A stretch of DNA of 64,000 nt from Dendrolimus kikuchii (lineage: Eukaryota; Arthropoda; Insecta; Lepidoptera; Lasiocampidae). Below the pieces are notes generated by a model. That model had not been told where the DNA came from and ran no database searches. It saw nothing but the letters and a program-made list of their open reading frames with translations. The position numbers were made by a program, and so were the translations under genes. The DNA lies in assembly GCA_019925095.2 (NCBI GenBank), contig CM034389.1:25532935-25596934 (forward strand), given 5' to 3'. Shown here piece by piece: positions 1 through 12,231 of the stretch. The stretch's first letter is position 1. Each line of letters opens with the position of its first letter.

Positions 1-363
1 TGTACATCTCTAATGGAACGTAGCCAACATTATGCTCCAAGTTTGCAACATAAAAAGTCGAACACAGCTGTCGTTTTTTCCAAGTAATTAAAAATCAGAC
101 TATAATGTTGTTCATTCAATGAACGTAAATTTTGAATTTTAGAACACTACGAATTAGCATTTCTTATTCAATTGCCTCAAACTGATACATGGTTCAAACA
201 AATTGGACGCATTTGAAAGGCGCAGAACTGAAAGCATAGAAGTTACGAAATACTATTGTTCACCACATAAACATTTACAGGAATCATATTAAATAGTAAA
301 GGCAGGAATAATGGGCGACCTATCGCTTTACAGCGATTTCTATACGATGACATCATCCAACTA

Positions 364-495
364 AGGGCCGATTTTTCAATCACCAGATAAAAGTTATTCA
401 TAGAATAAAATACAACATACGAAAAATTCAAAATGACTGTTGCATAAATAAAACACTTGAATTTAATATTGAATTCGATCGAAAAATCGGCCCAA
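364..495. mobile_element. MITE, ~130 bp
   Basis: Inverted ends GGGCCGATTTTTCAATC and GATCGAAAAATCGGCCC. Related to the element at 20389-20571, which shares CAGATAAAAGTTAT and TTCTATGAATAAC in mirrored positions. Confidence 0.75.
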
Positions 496-496
496 G

Positions 497-752
497 TTTT
501 GTTTTTTTTTTTTAATTGCACGAGTTCAGCAGACAGGCCATTTGCAACAACAAAGGTACCAATGTGCTGCCGCTCTCTAAAGGGAGGAAGGAAGGAACAC
601 AACTCAAGATTGTTATGGCGGCATACTCTAGACCAGGGGTGGTAGCCATCCAGACGGGAATATATCCTACCACCTGGCTGTGGGTTGTTTTGTCGCCACT
701 TACGACAGGCTGCCCCAACGCAGGAAATTGTATTCTTTCTCCGTTCCTGCAC
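497..752 (-). repeat. SINE-like family A copy, internally deleted
   Basis: Family A reads TCCGTGCAGGAACGGAGAAA at its 5' end and CTCCTGCAATAAA plus an A-run at its 3' end, about 310 bp in full. Structure suggests a SINE or the 3' tail of a CR1-like LINE. This copy lacks about 45 bp near its 3' end and abuts a MITE at 364-495. Confidence 0.85.
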
Positions 753-837
753 GGATTTTTTTTATGTTCACATAGAAACATTGTTCACTTTTTAACTATG
801 GGTTTAAATACAAATATGTTTGCATTTTTTTTTTCTT

Positions 838-1540
838 AACATCTCTACGGACTCGAGTTCCGCACCTTTTTTTACTACTTAATTTCTATGAAAGATTTTA
901 GAGTCCATACACGCTTATTGTTTATTTTTGTTAGTGTGTGACATTAATTTAGTGATTTATATGTTATGGTGTACCTTAAGATTAACTTATTATATTAATT
1001 TTCAACACACTTGCTCATAAAGTGGCTCTATGGTCACCGCAATTAGGCACAGAATGACACCCATTATCAAACTGTGAGTAAAAAACATTATAACTCACTA
1101 GTGAGTTATAGATATTTTTTTTTAATTTTATTGATTGAGTTGCTTTGTTCTTAAAAAAGTTTTTATTCAAAAAAAAAGATCGTGTTCTATAGAACAAATA
1201 AATTAATGTTCCTATTGCTTGCTCATTTCATGCAACTTCTTATTTAAATAGATAATTTTAACTCGTACGTGTTTAATAAATAAAACTTTCACTCATATAT
1301 AACTTTTTTTTATCTACTAAATAAAATGAGTTTTTGTTGTTATTTTATTCACAAGTGTGTTGAAAAACGTCGTATGATACACGTGTGTATTGATGATTAC
1401 CGTCCTCGGCTCTCTTAAGACCCTCGCCTACGGCTCGAGTCTCAATGGCGCCTCGGCGGTAATCACCAATGTTACACACTAGTACCATAATGTACTATTA
1501 TCCTATTTTTAATACTAAACTTATACTAATGTAGAGTGTA
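838..1540 (+). repeat. Interspersed repeat E, interrupted by an insertion
   Basis: 838-1000 and 1499-1540 match an unbroken copy at 18348-18560. The ~498 bp between them is an insertion. Confidence 0.75.
999..1366. mobile_element. MITE-like unit with 15-bp inverted ends
   Basis: TTTTCAACACACTTG at 999-1013 and its complement CAAGTGTGTTGAAAA at 1352-1366. Inside, 1087-1108 is a perfect palindrome centred on CTAGTGAG. A CpG-rich hairpin segment (1390-1475, GATTACCG...CGGTAATC) follows to its right within the same insertion. Confidence 0.7.
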
Positions 1541-1818
1541 TCTGTTACATGCTGGTGTTGTGAGGAAGTGCATGTGCAGTGTTGGCCTTATATCTATACT
1601 TATATATAGTCCTATCTAGTATGTTTGCATTTATGTATGTATTAAATTTATAAATTTGTAAGTATATATATTTAAATTGTACAGTCCTATCTTTTTTCTC
1701 CTCTATCTACATCGCCAGATTAGTTAAGAATTTCATTTAAGCTAGATTTTGGCAAGAAGTATTGTAATTATATATATGAGCAACAAAGTGTTATCTAACT
1801 AAAAAGCTGCGGACTGAC

Positions 1819-4800
1819 CATGAAGACGTCGAACTCGTCCATGAAGTAGAAGGGCAGCTCGACGCAGTCCCAGAGCGCCATGATGAAGGCCACGGTGGAG
1901 TAGGAGCGCTCGCCGCCCGACAGCGAGGACGTGGACGCCGCGTGCCGCCGCTCGCCGCTCTCGCGCCCCGTGCACTGGATCTCCAGCGTGCTCTCGCCGT
2001 TGTCGATGTTCATGCTGCCCTGGTACGCGACACATTCATTTCTAAACATGGGACTTCATCTTGAATATCCCCTTCGAGGGCCCCAAATTTTTTTTTCCGC
2101 AAGCTTCCAAGTTGCGTCAAAATAGCCGCGCCAAAACCCAAGAGAATTGTATCGTCTCTTTTATTCTAATACAATTTCTATGTAGTTAGAGGGAGAAAGC
2201 ATCAGTTCAACGTTCGTTTCAATTATCTGTATTTGACCACAAATTTGTGGTGATTCCGTCTTAAAGGGATATTTTTAAAGATTTAAACCGTTTCAAGCAT
2301 AGGCGATAAGAATCTTTCTTTATTTTTTATTTCATAAAACTCGGCAGACAAGCACACACATTGTATACGCTCAAATTAAACAAGTTAAGCTTGTGTCATG
2401 GGTTATCCATAGTAACGGAAACTTCGTTTTCGTAAATTTACCATGTCAGGAATCGAACCCGGAGCCTCTACGTTCCAGCAAATTCGGCCGGCTAAAATTC
2501 TTAACCCGCTCAAGCACAGAGGCGGTCAAATGATATAGCTAGGTTAACTATACTTACCGAATAACCACGTAAGGTTAAAATGGATTGGAAACAATATTGC
2601 ACCCTGTTAGCTATATAACTCTGCACCATTCGACAAAACTTCAAATGTTCATCAGCGGTCTTTCTAATCTGTAACAATAAACACAATAAATCTATTTTAA
2701 TATTTTATACATTTTGCCGTCGCCCTCTCAATACAATGACGTGGGAGTGCGACAGCAACATAACTGTGTGCGAGGGAAAGAGACGAGTGAGTGTTACGAA
2801 CCCATCCACATAAAGGTGGGAATAATATATTCTTTCGTAATCAATCAGAATCTATAAAAAATAATAAACTAATATATAAACTAATTTCAAAAATATTCTG
2901 TTTTGTCATAAACAAATTAAGTTTTGAAGAGACAAAAAATGAAATTTTATGTAATTATTTTTCATAAATCAGTAACTAGGCTTAAGCGCGCGTTTCTCTA
3001 GTATCTCACAACACCCATAATGCTCCGTCAGTCGTTCCACATGGCGACCACGGTCGTTATGGTCGTGCCAAAAACGTCACTAATGACGCCATTATTTTCG
3101 ATCACACAACGCTCACAACGACCCATGTCAAGAGCTGAGTCGAAACGGGCGTTGACCATGAAGCAATAATTCTCTCTATCGATTGACATTGAAAAAGGCG
3201 CGATTTTCAAATCAAGCAATGACATTTGTGTTTTTCGTCGTTAAGGACATCAACGCTCCATAATCCGCTCTACTAAGGTATAAGTTTGTAACGCCACCAA
3301 GCAAGTGGAACGGGAAAAATCGCGGTCGTAAACGTGGTCATTGGGAGTTTCTTGTAGAATGTAGCCTAATTATCCGTGCAGGAACGGAGAAAGAATACAA
3401 TTTCCTGCGGCCGGGCGGCCTGTCGTAAAAGGCGACTAAACAACCCACAGCCAGGTGGTAGGGCATTTGCCCGACTGGATGCCTACCACCCCTGGTCTAG
3501 AGCATGCCGCCATAACAACTTTGAGTTGTGTTCCGGCATTAGTGACCAGGTTCCAGACTCACTTAAGAGAGCAGCAGCACATTTGTAGCACCTTTGGTGT
3601 TGCAAATGTCCATAGGCGATGGTAACCGCTTTCCATCCAGTGGGCCGTCTGCCTGTCTGCTGAACTCCTGCAATAAAAAAAAAATACTACTAGAACCCTA
3701 TACCACCAAGGGAGGAGCTATCATATGGTCCTTCGAGCCAGAAGATTCTTGGTGAACATGTATTTCTCTGGCATACGTATACTCACATTATCAATGAGTA
3801 GTTTGAGTCTGTCCAATGTTTCCTTGGTCTTCTTGTATTTATTCTTGACGAGTAGCAGTTGTTCGCCCACCTGCGCCTTGGTCAACCCGTCACTCCGAAT
3901 CGAGCTAAGCTTCAACTGGATCTTCTTAAGCTCGTTCGACACTATCGCAATGTCCCTATTCGAGTCATATACGTGTTACATAACTAGCCAGAATTAACTC
4001 TAAACACACACACACAATACAAATTTCTGTAAAAATCACTGTCAGTCATTCAACCCTGTAAAGACCACTCTTTGTACATAACTAACTATAGGTTTTGTCT
4101 ATTACTTAGGACAAGCCCGCGACTTCGTCTACGCGTAACTTTGAATTCCTGCGGAATTTCCGGGATATAAAATATCAGACATTTTATTACATCAAATTTG
4201 CTATCAATCAGTAAAAAAATCGCAATAGAACTAGATATTTTTTTTAACCTGGCCATTATAAATTATTCTCAGAAAAAATCCTGGAATAAAAAGTAGCGCA
4301 GATTTTAAGTCTAAGATTTTTTTTTTTTTTTTTTTATTGCAGGAGATCAGCAGACAGGCAAATGGCCCACTTGATGTTAAGCGGTTACCATCGCCTATGG
4401 ACATTTGCAACACCAAAGGTGCTACAAATGTGCCGCTACTCTCTTAAGGGAAACTGGAACCTGATCACTAACGCCGGAACACAACTCGAAGGTTGTTATG
4501 GCGACATACTTTAGACCAGGGGTGGTAGCCATCCAGTCGGGCAAATGCCCTACCACCTGGCTGTGGGTTGTTAAGTCGCCTCTTACGACAGGCCGCCCGG
4601 CCGCAGGAAATTGTATTCTTTCTCCGTTCCTGCACGGATAATTTGCTGTCTATCAGCGAAAACCGCGTCGAAATAGGCCCAGTAGTTTTACGTGAATCCC
4701 GAATAAACAGACAAGAAATCTAAAAAAAATTACATTGTGTTGTCCGTCGTTTATATAGCCTATTCCAGTTGCTCTTTTTTAAATAACTTCAATGTACAGA

Positions 4801-7800
4801 CACGGTATGTTTAGAATTTTATAATATTATAGACTAGCTCAGGAGTCAAGGCTACAATTCCAAAACATAGACTGCTATAGTATTTTCTTTCGTAGTATTA
4901 TTGTCTCTACACACGCAAACGTGTATTAGGCGGAACCAGAAATGAACTCCTCACCTTGGGTCCTCGACCCTGGGGCAGAGAGTGAGTGCTTGCTGCACCT
5001 TCAAGTCTATAGCCGCTTTTTTCTCCCCCAAAATGGCTTCCACTTGTGCCAATTTGGTCTTATCTTCCTTAACTCTTTGTTGATAAGTCTTACATTCGGT
5101 CACACCTTGCTCTAGTTTCATTTGTTCCTGCTCAATTTCTTCCTATAATATAAATAAAATTTCACATATGTTTTAAAGATCTACACACATACATATTATC
5201 ACGCCTGTCATAGTCATAGGGGTAGGCAGAGACAATGGATCTCCATCTGCTATGATCTCTTCGCTTCATGAACTTTCATTCATCTTTTCATAAGCCGGGT
5301 ATCCACTAGAGGCAAACTCCGGTCGAGCAGCCTCGACTTGAAGCAAACAGCCTCAAACTGAGGCTGTTTGTCCTATTGAGTAGTGACGTTTCTTACACCT
5401 GATAGTGTGTAGTGCAAAAGAGAGATGCACTGCTAGTCCCGATAGCAGCCGAGCGAAAGTACAATACCCTCCCTCCTCACGTGTTTGCACGTACTTCCTC
5501 GTGAACCTCATAATTGCATTCTACGCAAGGACGTGTACGAACTTCAAGGACGCATTTAAGTTTTACTCATACAATATAACAACATTAATACCTGTTATGT
5601 TAATATCTATTTTTACATATTTTTATAATATTGTGCAACTGAACTCACCATTCCAAGGTTGTCTGATTCTAAGCTGTTTTTGTTTATTGTTTCATTAATT
5701 TTATTATACAATAAAGTTTATTCTTTTACATTCAATATACTTACATTTAAGTCTCTACAAGCCGTTGTAACCTCACCCAGCTGCGTTTTGTTTCTTTTCA
5801 TCCTAATATCATATTCATCAATCTTTTTTCTGTAACTGTCATCTTTCTTGGAGTACACATCTATTTGTTCCTTTAACGTTTTTAAACTTTCCTTGGATAT
5901 TTTTAACTCGTCCACCTGAATTTCAAGTATTAAATATATCACTTATAAGTTCGACGGCCTCTGTGGCTGAGCGGGCTAAGCCTTTGCCGGCCTACCTCAC
6001 TGCAACGCAGAGGCTCCGGGTTCGATTCCTGGTATAGTAAATTTCGGAAACGTATTTTCTCTGTTATTTACTATGGTCTGGGTGTCTGGGATCGGCTCCA
6101 GAGTTGTTCGTTGTATATTACCCATAACAGAAGCTTAACTTGCTTAATTTGGGGATATACAATATGTGTGTTTGTCTGCTGATTATTATTATTTGTAAAA
6201 CTCTCATTCATTCTGAATGTGGTTATGAATAACACTATGTTATACGAGCTGATAAACCTCAAATAACTATTATAACAAGGGCTTATACACTATTTAACTC
6301 TCTAGTAGAACTTAATAGTATAAATGACATTTTTATTCAAGACATATCTGACAAGAATTCACAAAGCTATGTACCTTATTTAGGTACATGTACTTCTATC
6401 TACTTGACTTTTTTTAATATGTAAAACTAAAAGCCGTCTTTTACGCAGTGTGGGGTCTATTCACGTAATCTGTTGCTATTAGTGAGGATTGTAACTTGAT
6501 TGCCAAGGTACATAAACATTTCTTTTAAATTTAATCAAAATATATTGAATTTTGATGTGCACTTGAAATTTATTATTGTTCTTACTTTATTTTTGCTTTG
6601 CTTTTTACAGTGATTTCATTGATTTTCTCTTGTTATTCACTGTTATTGACAGTTATACAGTACATAAGTTTCCCAACGACTGAAAATTATACTAATATAT
6701 AAATATAAGTCAGTTTCTTTGTATCTTCTTTACGAGTATGAAAATAAATTGCTTAGCAGGAAAAATGCAGCCGCGTAAAAAGTCCTTGTAAATAAAAAAT
6801 GAGTCTCACCAAGACCGCATGATGTGGTGCTTGTTGTTGATCCAGCGCTGCAGCAGCCACCCTCGCTGCTTCATCCTTCTCGTGATTTTCGGCCAAAAGC
6901 GCTTGCAGCGCCCTAGAGGTGGCTCTCTCGTTATCGCGCGCTCGCTTCACCTCTTGGTTCAGATCCTCAGCTTGCGCTTCAAGCGCTTGAAGGGTCTGTT
7001 GCGCTTCACCGATTTCAGACATTAATTGTCTATAATCAATATCAATCATTCAAATGTCGTCGTAGCGTACTGGCTAGCGCATGCGTCCCAAAACTCTAAG
7101 GGTGCGGGTTCGAATCCTGGCCGGAAAGCATGCGCCACTTAGGCAGTTTTCGGACCCCAATGTTCCTATTGTTTCAACTTTTTAGAATGCTTTTTAGAAT
7201 GCATGCTATTTTTCATAATTTAAATTTATATGTAATATGATTTTATTGTTTTTTGTTTATGTCACTTGTAAGAAAATTTCCTAAGAGCAAGTCAATATAA
7301 TATATGAAGAAGCGAATTATTATTTTATTATTAACGTTTTCGCTAACAGTATATAAATATATATAATATAAAACAATCCGTAACATCTGGCGACCGTGGC
7401 AAATATGGAAACTGCAAAAATAAAGAGAACCATATTTCGGAGAAATTTCAGTAAGTGCTCTAATCAATTAGAAGAGGAACTTGAAAAAGGTAACGATGTT
7501 TTGATTTCTGCACTACTGGAAAAATTAAATAAACATTATGAAGAGTTGTCGAATATAAATAACACTATTTTGAATATTTGGCTAGAAGACGAAAATCATA
7601 ACGAACATTATATGAACGCGGACTTAGATAGCAATGAGGAGTATGAGAACCGATATTATATTTTAAAGCATAGATCGGTTAAAATTTTAAATATACGTAA
7701 CACTCCAGCTTCATCCCACAAAGACGCGTCCGTAAGAGATTCTGACGGTAGTAAGTCAAATAGCTCTAATAAGTCGAGACGCCGTTATTTAAAATTACCC

Positions 7801-10800
7801 AAATTTGAACTGCCTACCTTTGATGGCCAAATTAAAAATTGGATTGGTTTTTGGGCGCAGTTTAGGAAAATTAACGACGATAATGAGCTAGATAACGATG
7901 ATAAAATGCACTACTTATTACAATCTATGGAAAAGGGTTCTATGGCTAGAGATATGGTAGAAAGTTTCCCACCATGTGGTGAAAATTATAAAAAGGCCTT
8001 AGAACACCTAAAAGAACGTTTTGCAAAGGAGGAGCTCATTATTGACCATTATGTTAGAGAACTCCTTCAACTAGTTACTGGGAAAAATACTTCAAAATTA
8101 CCTATCAGTTCACTCTATGACAAAATTATGACACAAATTATGGCTTTGGAATCTTTAGGATTAACTCAGGACAAATATTCATGTTTTCTGTTTCCTCTCG
8201 TTGAGTCGGCACTTCCAGATGATATAATAAGGGCATGGACTAGATCGCAGTTTTGTAAAGAGAAAAGAGAAAAACCACTTTCCATGCTTCTTCAATTTTT
8301 ACGCTTGGAAGTCGAGTCGGAGCAAAGGATTAATGCAGCTCATTTTAATAGTAATAATAAAGTTTCGAGGCACGACATTATTCCAACCGCGACGTGTTTG
8401 ACAACTTCTATGCAGCGCGATAACAAGTCTGTTGATAAGGCTTATAGATGCATTTGGTGTGGAAAAGGTAATCATACAAGTTCCGAATGTAACTTTGCAA
8501 TAAACATGAGCTTAGATGAACGCAAGGAGTTTATAAAGAAGAATGCGGCCTGTTTGATATGTTTAATCAAAGGACATATGGCAAGAAAGTGCAAAAAATT
8601 CCCGAAATGTGTAGTCTGTGGTAGACGACACTACACATTGATGTGTGGAGATTTGCCTAAGCCTACGTCATCGAGAGTAAAGACTAATGTCGAACCTCAG
8701 ACTTCGCAAGGAAGTATACTCACGCAGATTATACCTAAGAATGATGTCAATATTATTTTATTACAGACTCTGAAAGTCAAGTTATCATATGGTCATAAGA
8801 ACATAATAGTGAGAGCATTATTAGATTCTGGGGCTCAGAAATCATTTATCACCAGCGAAGCTGTAAAGAAATTAAATTTAAGTCCACATGGTGAAGAAAG
8901 TCTGAGTCAGACATTATTTGGTGGAAAGGTTACTAAGAAACAGTCTTATAAAATGTACAACCTGATTATTACTAGTATAGATAAATCATTTTCCTGTAAT
9001 ATAAATGTACTAGAGCAGCCAAAATTGTGCGGCCATTTACCTAGACTGAGTAATCAAGATATTGTAAAGGAATTTAATGCAAAAGGCATTTCATTGACAG
9101 ACTGTATGGACAATATAACTGATATTTCTTTATTAATAGGGTCTGATGTTTTAGGTTTGCTGCTGACTGGCCGGTTGGAGCGTGTTCACAATTTAGTTGC
9201 AATGGAAACAAAATTGGGGTGGACTGTCCAAGGTCCTATCAATAATGCTGTTGGTATGTTTTCTTGCACTAATAACCAGATAACCAATCTACACGCTCTC
9301 TGCTGTCATAATAATATTGAAGATTTTTGGAAATTAGAGACATTAGGAATTCGAGATGAAGTCGAAACTATAGGTAAAAATGTAACTGAATCTGAGGTTC
9401 ATTTGTTTTTTAAAAATACAATACGTCGTAACTACGAAGATAGGTACGAAGTTAGATTACCTTGGAAAGCTAAGTGTTTGGAAACAAATTATGACTTGGC
9501 TTTAAAACGATTAACTTCTATTTCTAGACGATTATCACGTTTAGGGCTAATGAATGATTATAATGAAGTTTTTAAGGAATGGTTAGAATGCGGGATTATT
9601 GAGCAGGTAGATAATGATAATTGCGATGTTGGACATTATTTGCCTCATCACGCAGTCGTTAAAGAGTCTAGCATCAGAACAAAGATAAGATCTGTTTTGG
9701 ATGCGTCCGCTAAAGATAAAAATGGTTTTTCCTTAAATTCTTGCCTAGAGACGAGAGGTAATTGGGTTCGTGAGAATCTGAAGTTAGAAACGTTCAAGGG
9801 AGAAAACAACATTATACATGTGAAGACACTTTTATGTCATAGTAGTAACTCGAATGATTATATTTCGCCTATTTTGTTGCCGAGTAAGGAAGTTATTATC
9901 GAAAGGCCAGTTTATCAATCGCATAAAGAATACTTACACGCAGGCTACCAAACTTTGTCGTTAAAACTTCGAGAATTTGTATGGATTGTAAACGGCAGAA
10001 CTTTGGTTAAAAAAGTTGTTAGAAATTGTGTAATATGTAAGCGATTTAGTGCAAAGGGCTATTGTAGTCCTATTCCGCCTTTATCAGCAGACCGTGTTCG
10101 TTGCGGAGCACCTTTTCAGGTGTCAGCGGTAGATTTCGCAGGGCTTTTGATATTGCGTTCCGGTGAAAAATGTTGGATAGCTCTCTTTACCTGTGCAGTT
10201 TATCGTGCTGTACATCTAGAATTATGTCTATCCTTACCAACGGAAGAATTTTTGCTAGCATTTCGTAGGTTCTTAAGTAGAAGAGGCAATGTAGAAATAA
10301 TTATGTGATAACGGCACAAACTTCCGAGGCGCATACAAGCTTTTAAATGGTTTAGATTGGGCAGGGATAGCTGAACGTACAAGTAAGCTGACCTGGTATT
10401 TCAGTCCGCCATCTGCGCCTTGGTGGGGAGGGTTTTGGGAAAGGATGGTTCGCTCTTTGAAGGAAATCTTACGTAGGGTATTAGGAAAGGCAGCCCTTCG
10501 TTTTAATGAGTTAGTCACTGTTCTATGTGAGGTGGAAAATATCATAAATTCGCGTCCATTAACTATTACCGATGATATTGAATTACAAACACTCACACCC
10601 AGTTCCTTCTTATTACAATTTAGATCACCTAATTCTAATGGTCAGGAATTAAATTTAAGTTCTATTGATGGTGAAATTTTAAGCAGTAGATGGAAATACA
10701 TTAATAAGTTATGTAGTGATTTAAAATCCCGTTTTAGATTGGAATATTTGGGTCTTATTCGTCAGAGACAGGGTAAAGGTAGTTGTAAATTTATCAAACC

Positions 10801-12170
10801 CGGGGATATTGTAGTCATTAAAACAGAGAGTAAGCGTGTAGACTGGCCTCTGGGATTAGTAAAAGAAATAAAATTGGGAACAGATGGATTCCCTAGAGTT
10901 GCATGCGTCAAGACTCAGAATGGGGAACGCATAAAGGCAACTCAAAACCTATACCCTCTGGAACTTGAAAGAGCCCTTATAGAGGACTCTACAAAATTGG
11001 TGACGCGCTCCGGTCGGGCAGTTAGAGTACCAAAACGTTTTAACTAATATTGCGCGTACGCATCGCCGGGGCCCGGAGTGTATTGAAACTTTTTAGAATG
11101 CATGCTATTTTTCATAATTTAAATTTATATGTAATATGATTTTATTGTTTTTTGTTTATGTCACTTGTAAGAAAATTTCCTAAGAGCAAGTCAATATAAT
11201 ATATGAAGAAGCGAATTATTATTTTATTATTAACGTTTTCGCTAACAGTATATAAATATATATAATATAAAACAATCCGTAACAACGTTCATAGTTTTCT
11301 TGGATAAGATTCTCTCGAGTCTTTGATTACTGGCCGTGCCAAGAACATTCATCATAGTTAATAAAATAAATAAATAAATAAGTTAGACTTTTACAAACGT
11401 TAGCTCTAAATTAAAATTTAGTGTCGTGTGCTGTTCCTGTGTGCTACCTGAACCGAGCCAGGAGAGGACGGATCTTAAGGTCGGTGGAGCTTTTCTAGTG
11501 CAAGGAATTAGGTCATATATCCCAATACAGTCCATAATGATCGAACCAGCACATTATCCATGGGTTATAATATAAATATATATAATATTCAGTTTTTTTG
11601 TTTGATAAAATAAAATATGTTTAAATAAAAAATGCATTCATTAAAATTAACCGAACCTAACCAAATCATAATTTGCAGTAAACCTGCGAAAAATCGAAAT
11701 GTGTGCTGTGACACATATTAGAAGTGAAACTTCAATGGACAAGTGGAAAAACGAATGGCAACGGATAAGTAGAAAAACGAATCGCAACGGACAAGTGGAA
11801 AAATGAATAATAATAACGTTGAAGTTTTTTTTATTGCTAATCACGCAGATGGCCCAGCTAATGAAAAGTGGTTAATGTCGCCTATATACTTTTGTTAACC
11901 ACAAGGGGCGATGCCAACGCGTTGCCAGCCTTTAGTATGAGGTAAATGGGATAGCATATAGGGATCAGACAGGAGAAATGAGATAAAGGGGAATGAGATA
12001 GGACAGTGGAGCAGAATCGAGGACAGGATAAGGGTCACTTTGGTTTGGTTTGGTTCCAGGTTCACAGTTGGTCATCAGTACTCTTAGTTACTCTCAATAG
12101 CTCAAGGTTAATCATTTCACACCGATATTCTGTCAGAACGTGGTATCACACTCATCAACCCAAAGAGCTG

Positions 12171-12231
<61 letters not shown>

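Larger units (their letters stand above)
7172..11284 (+). mobile_element. BEL/Pao-type LTR retrotransposon, recent but pol-defective
   Basis: About 4.1 kb inside SMC6 intron 10, opposite in strand to SMC6. Two LTRs (7172-7385 and 11084-11284) look identical by eye over the shared ~195 bp, apart from a 12-base duplication at the start of the left copy. A primer binding site follows the left LTR and a purine-rich tract (GGGGCCCGGAG) precedes the right one. Between them lies one long gag-protease-pol reading frame and a frameshifted tail. It is inserted in or beside a tRNA-headed SINE (7049-7171). I could not settle a target-site duplication. Confidence 0.93.

Noticed and set aside
1931..2125. 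Plus-strand ORF over the SMC6 signature exon
   Set aside because: Shadow of GC-rich SMC6 exon 16; the minus-strand reading has the family motifs and correct splice sites.
5953..6030. Possible tRNA gene (A and B boxes present)
   Set aside because: The sequence cannot close a normal acceptor stem, is followed by a repeated body, and recurs elsewhere, so it is a SINE head. The same holds for 7049, 55135 and 58218.
10304..10310. Programmed frameshift in the BEL/Pao integrase
   Set aside because: No heptanucleotide slippery sequence, and the position lies inside the integrase catalytic domain where no known element shifts frame; a simple indel is more likely.
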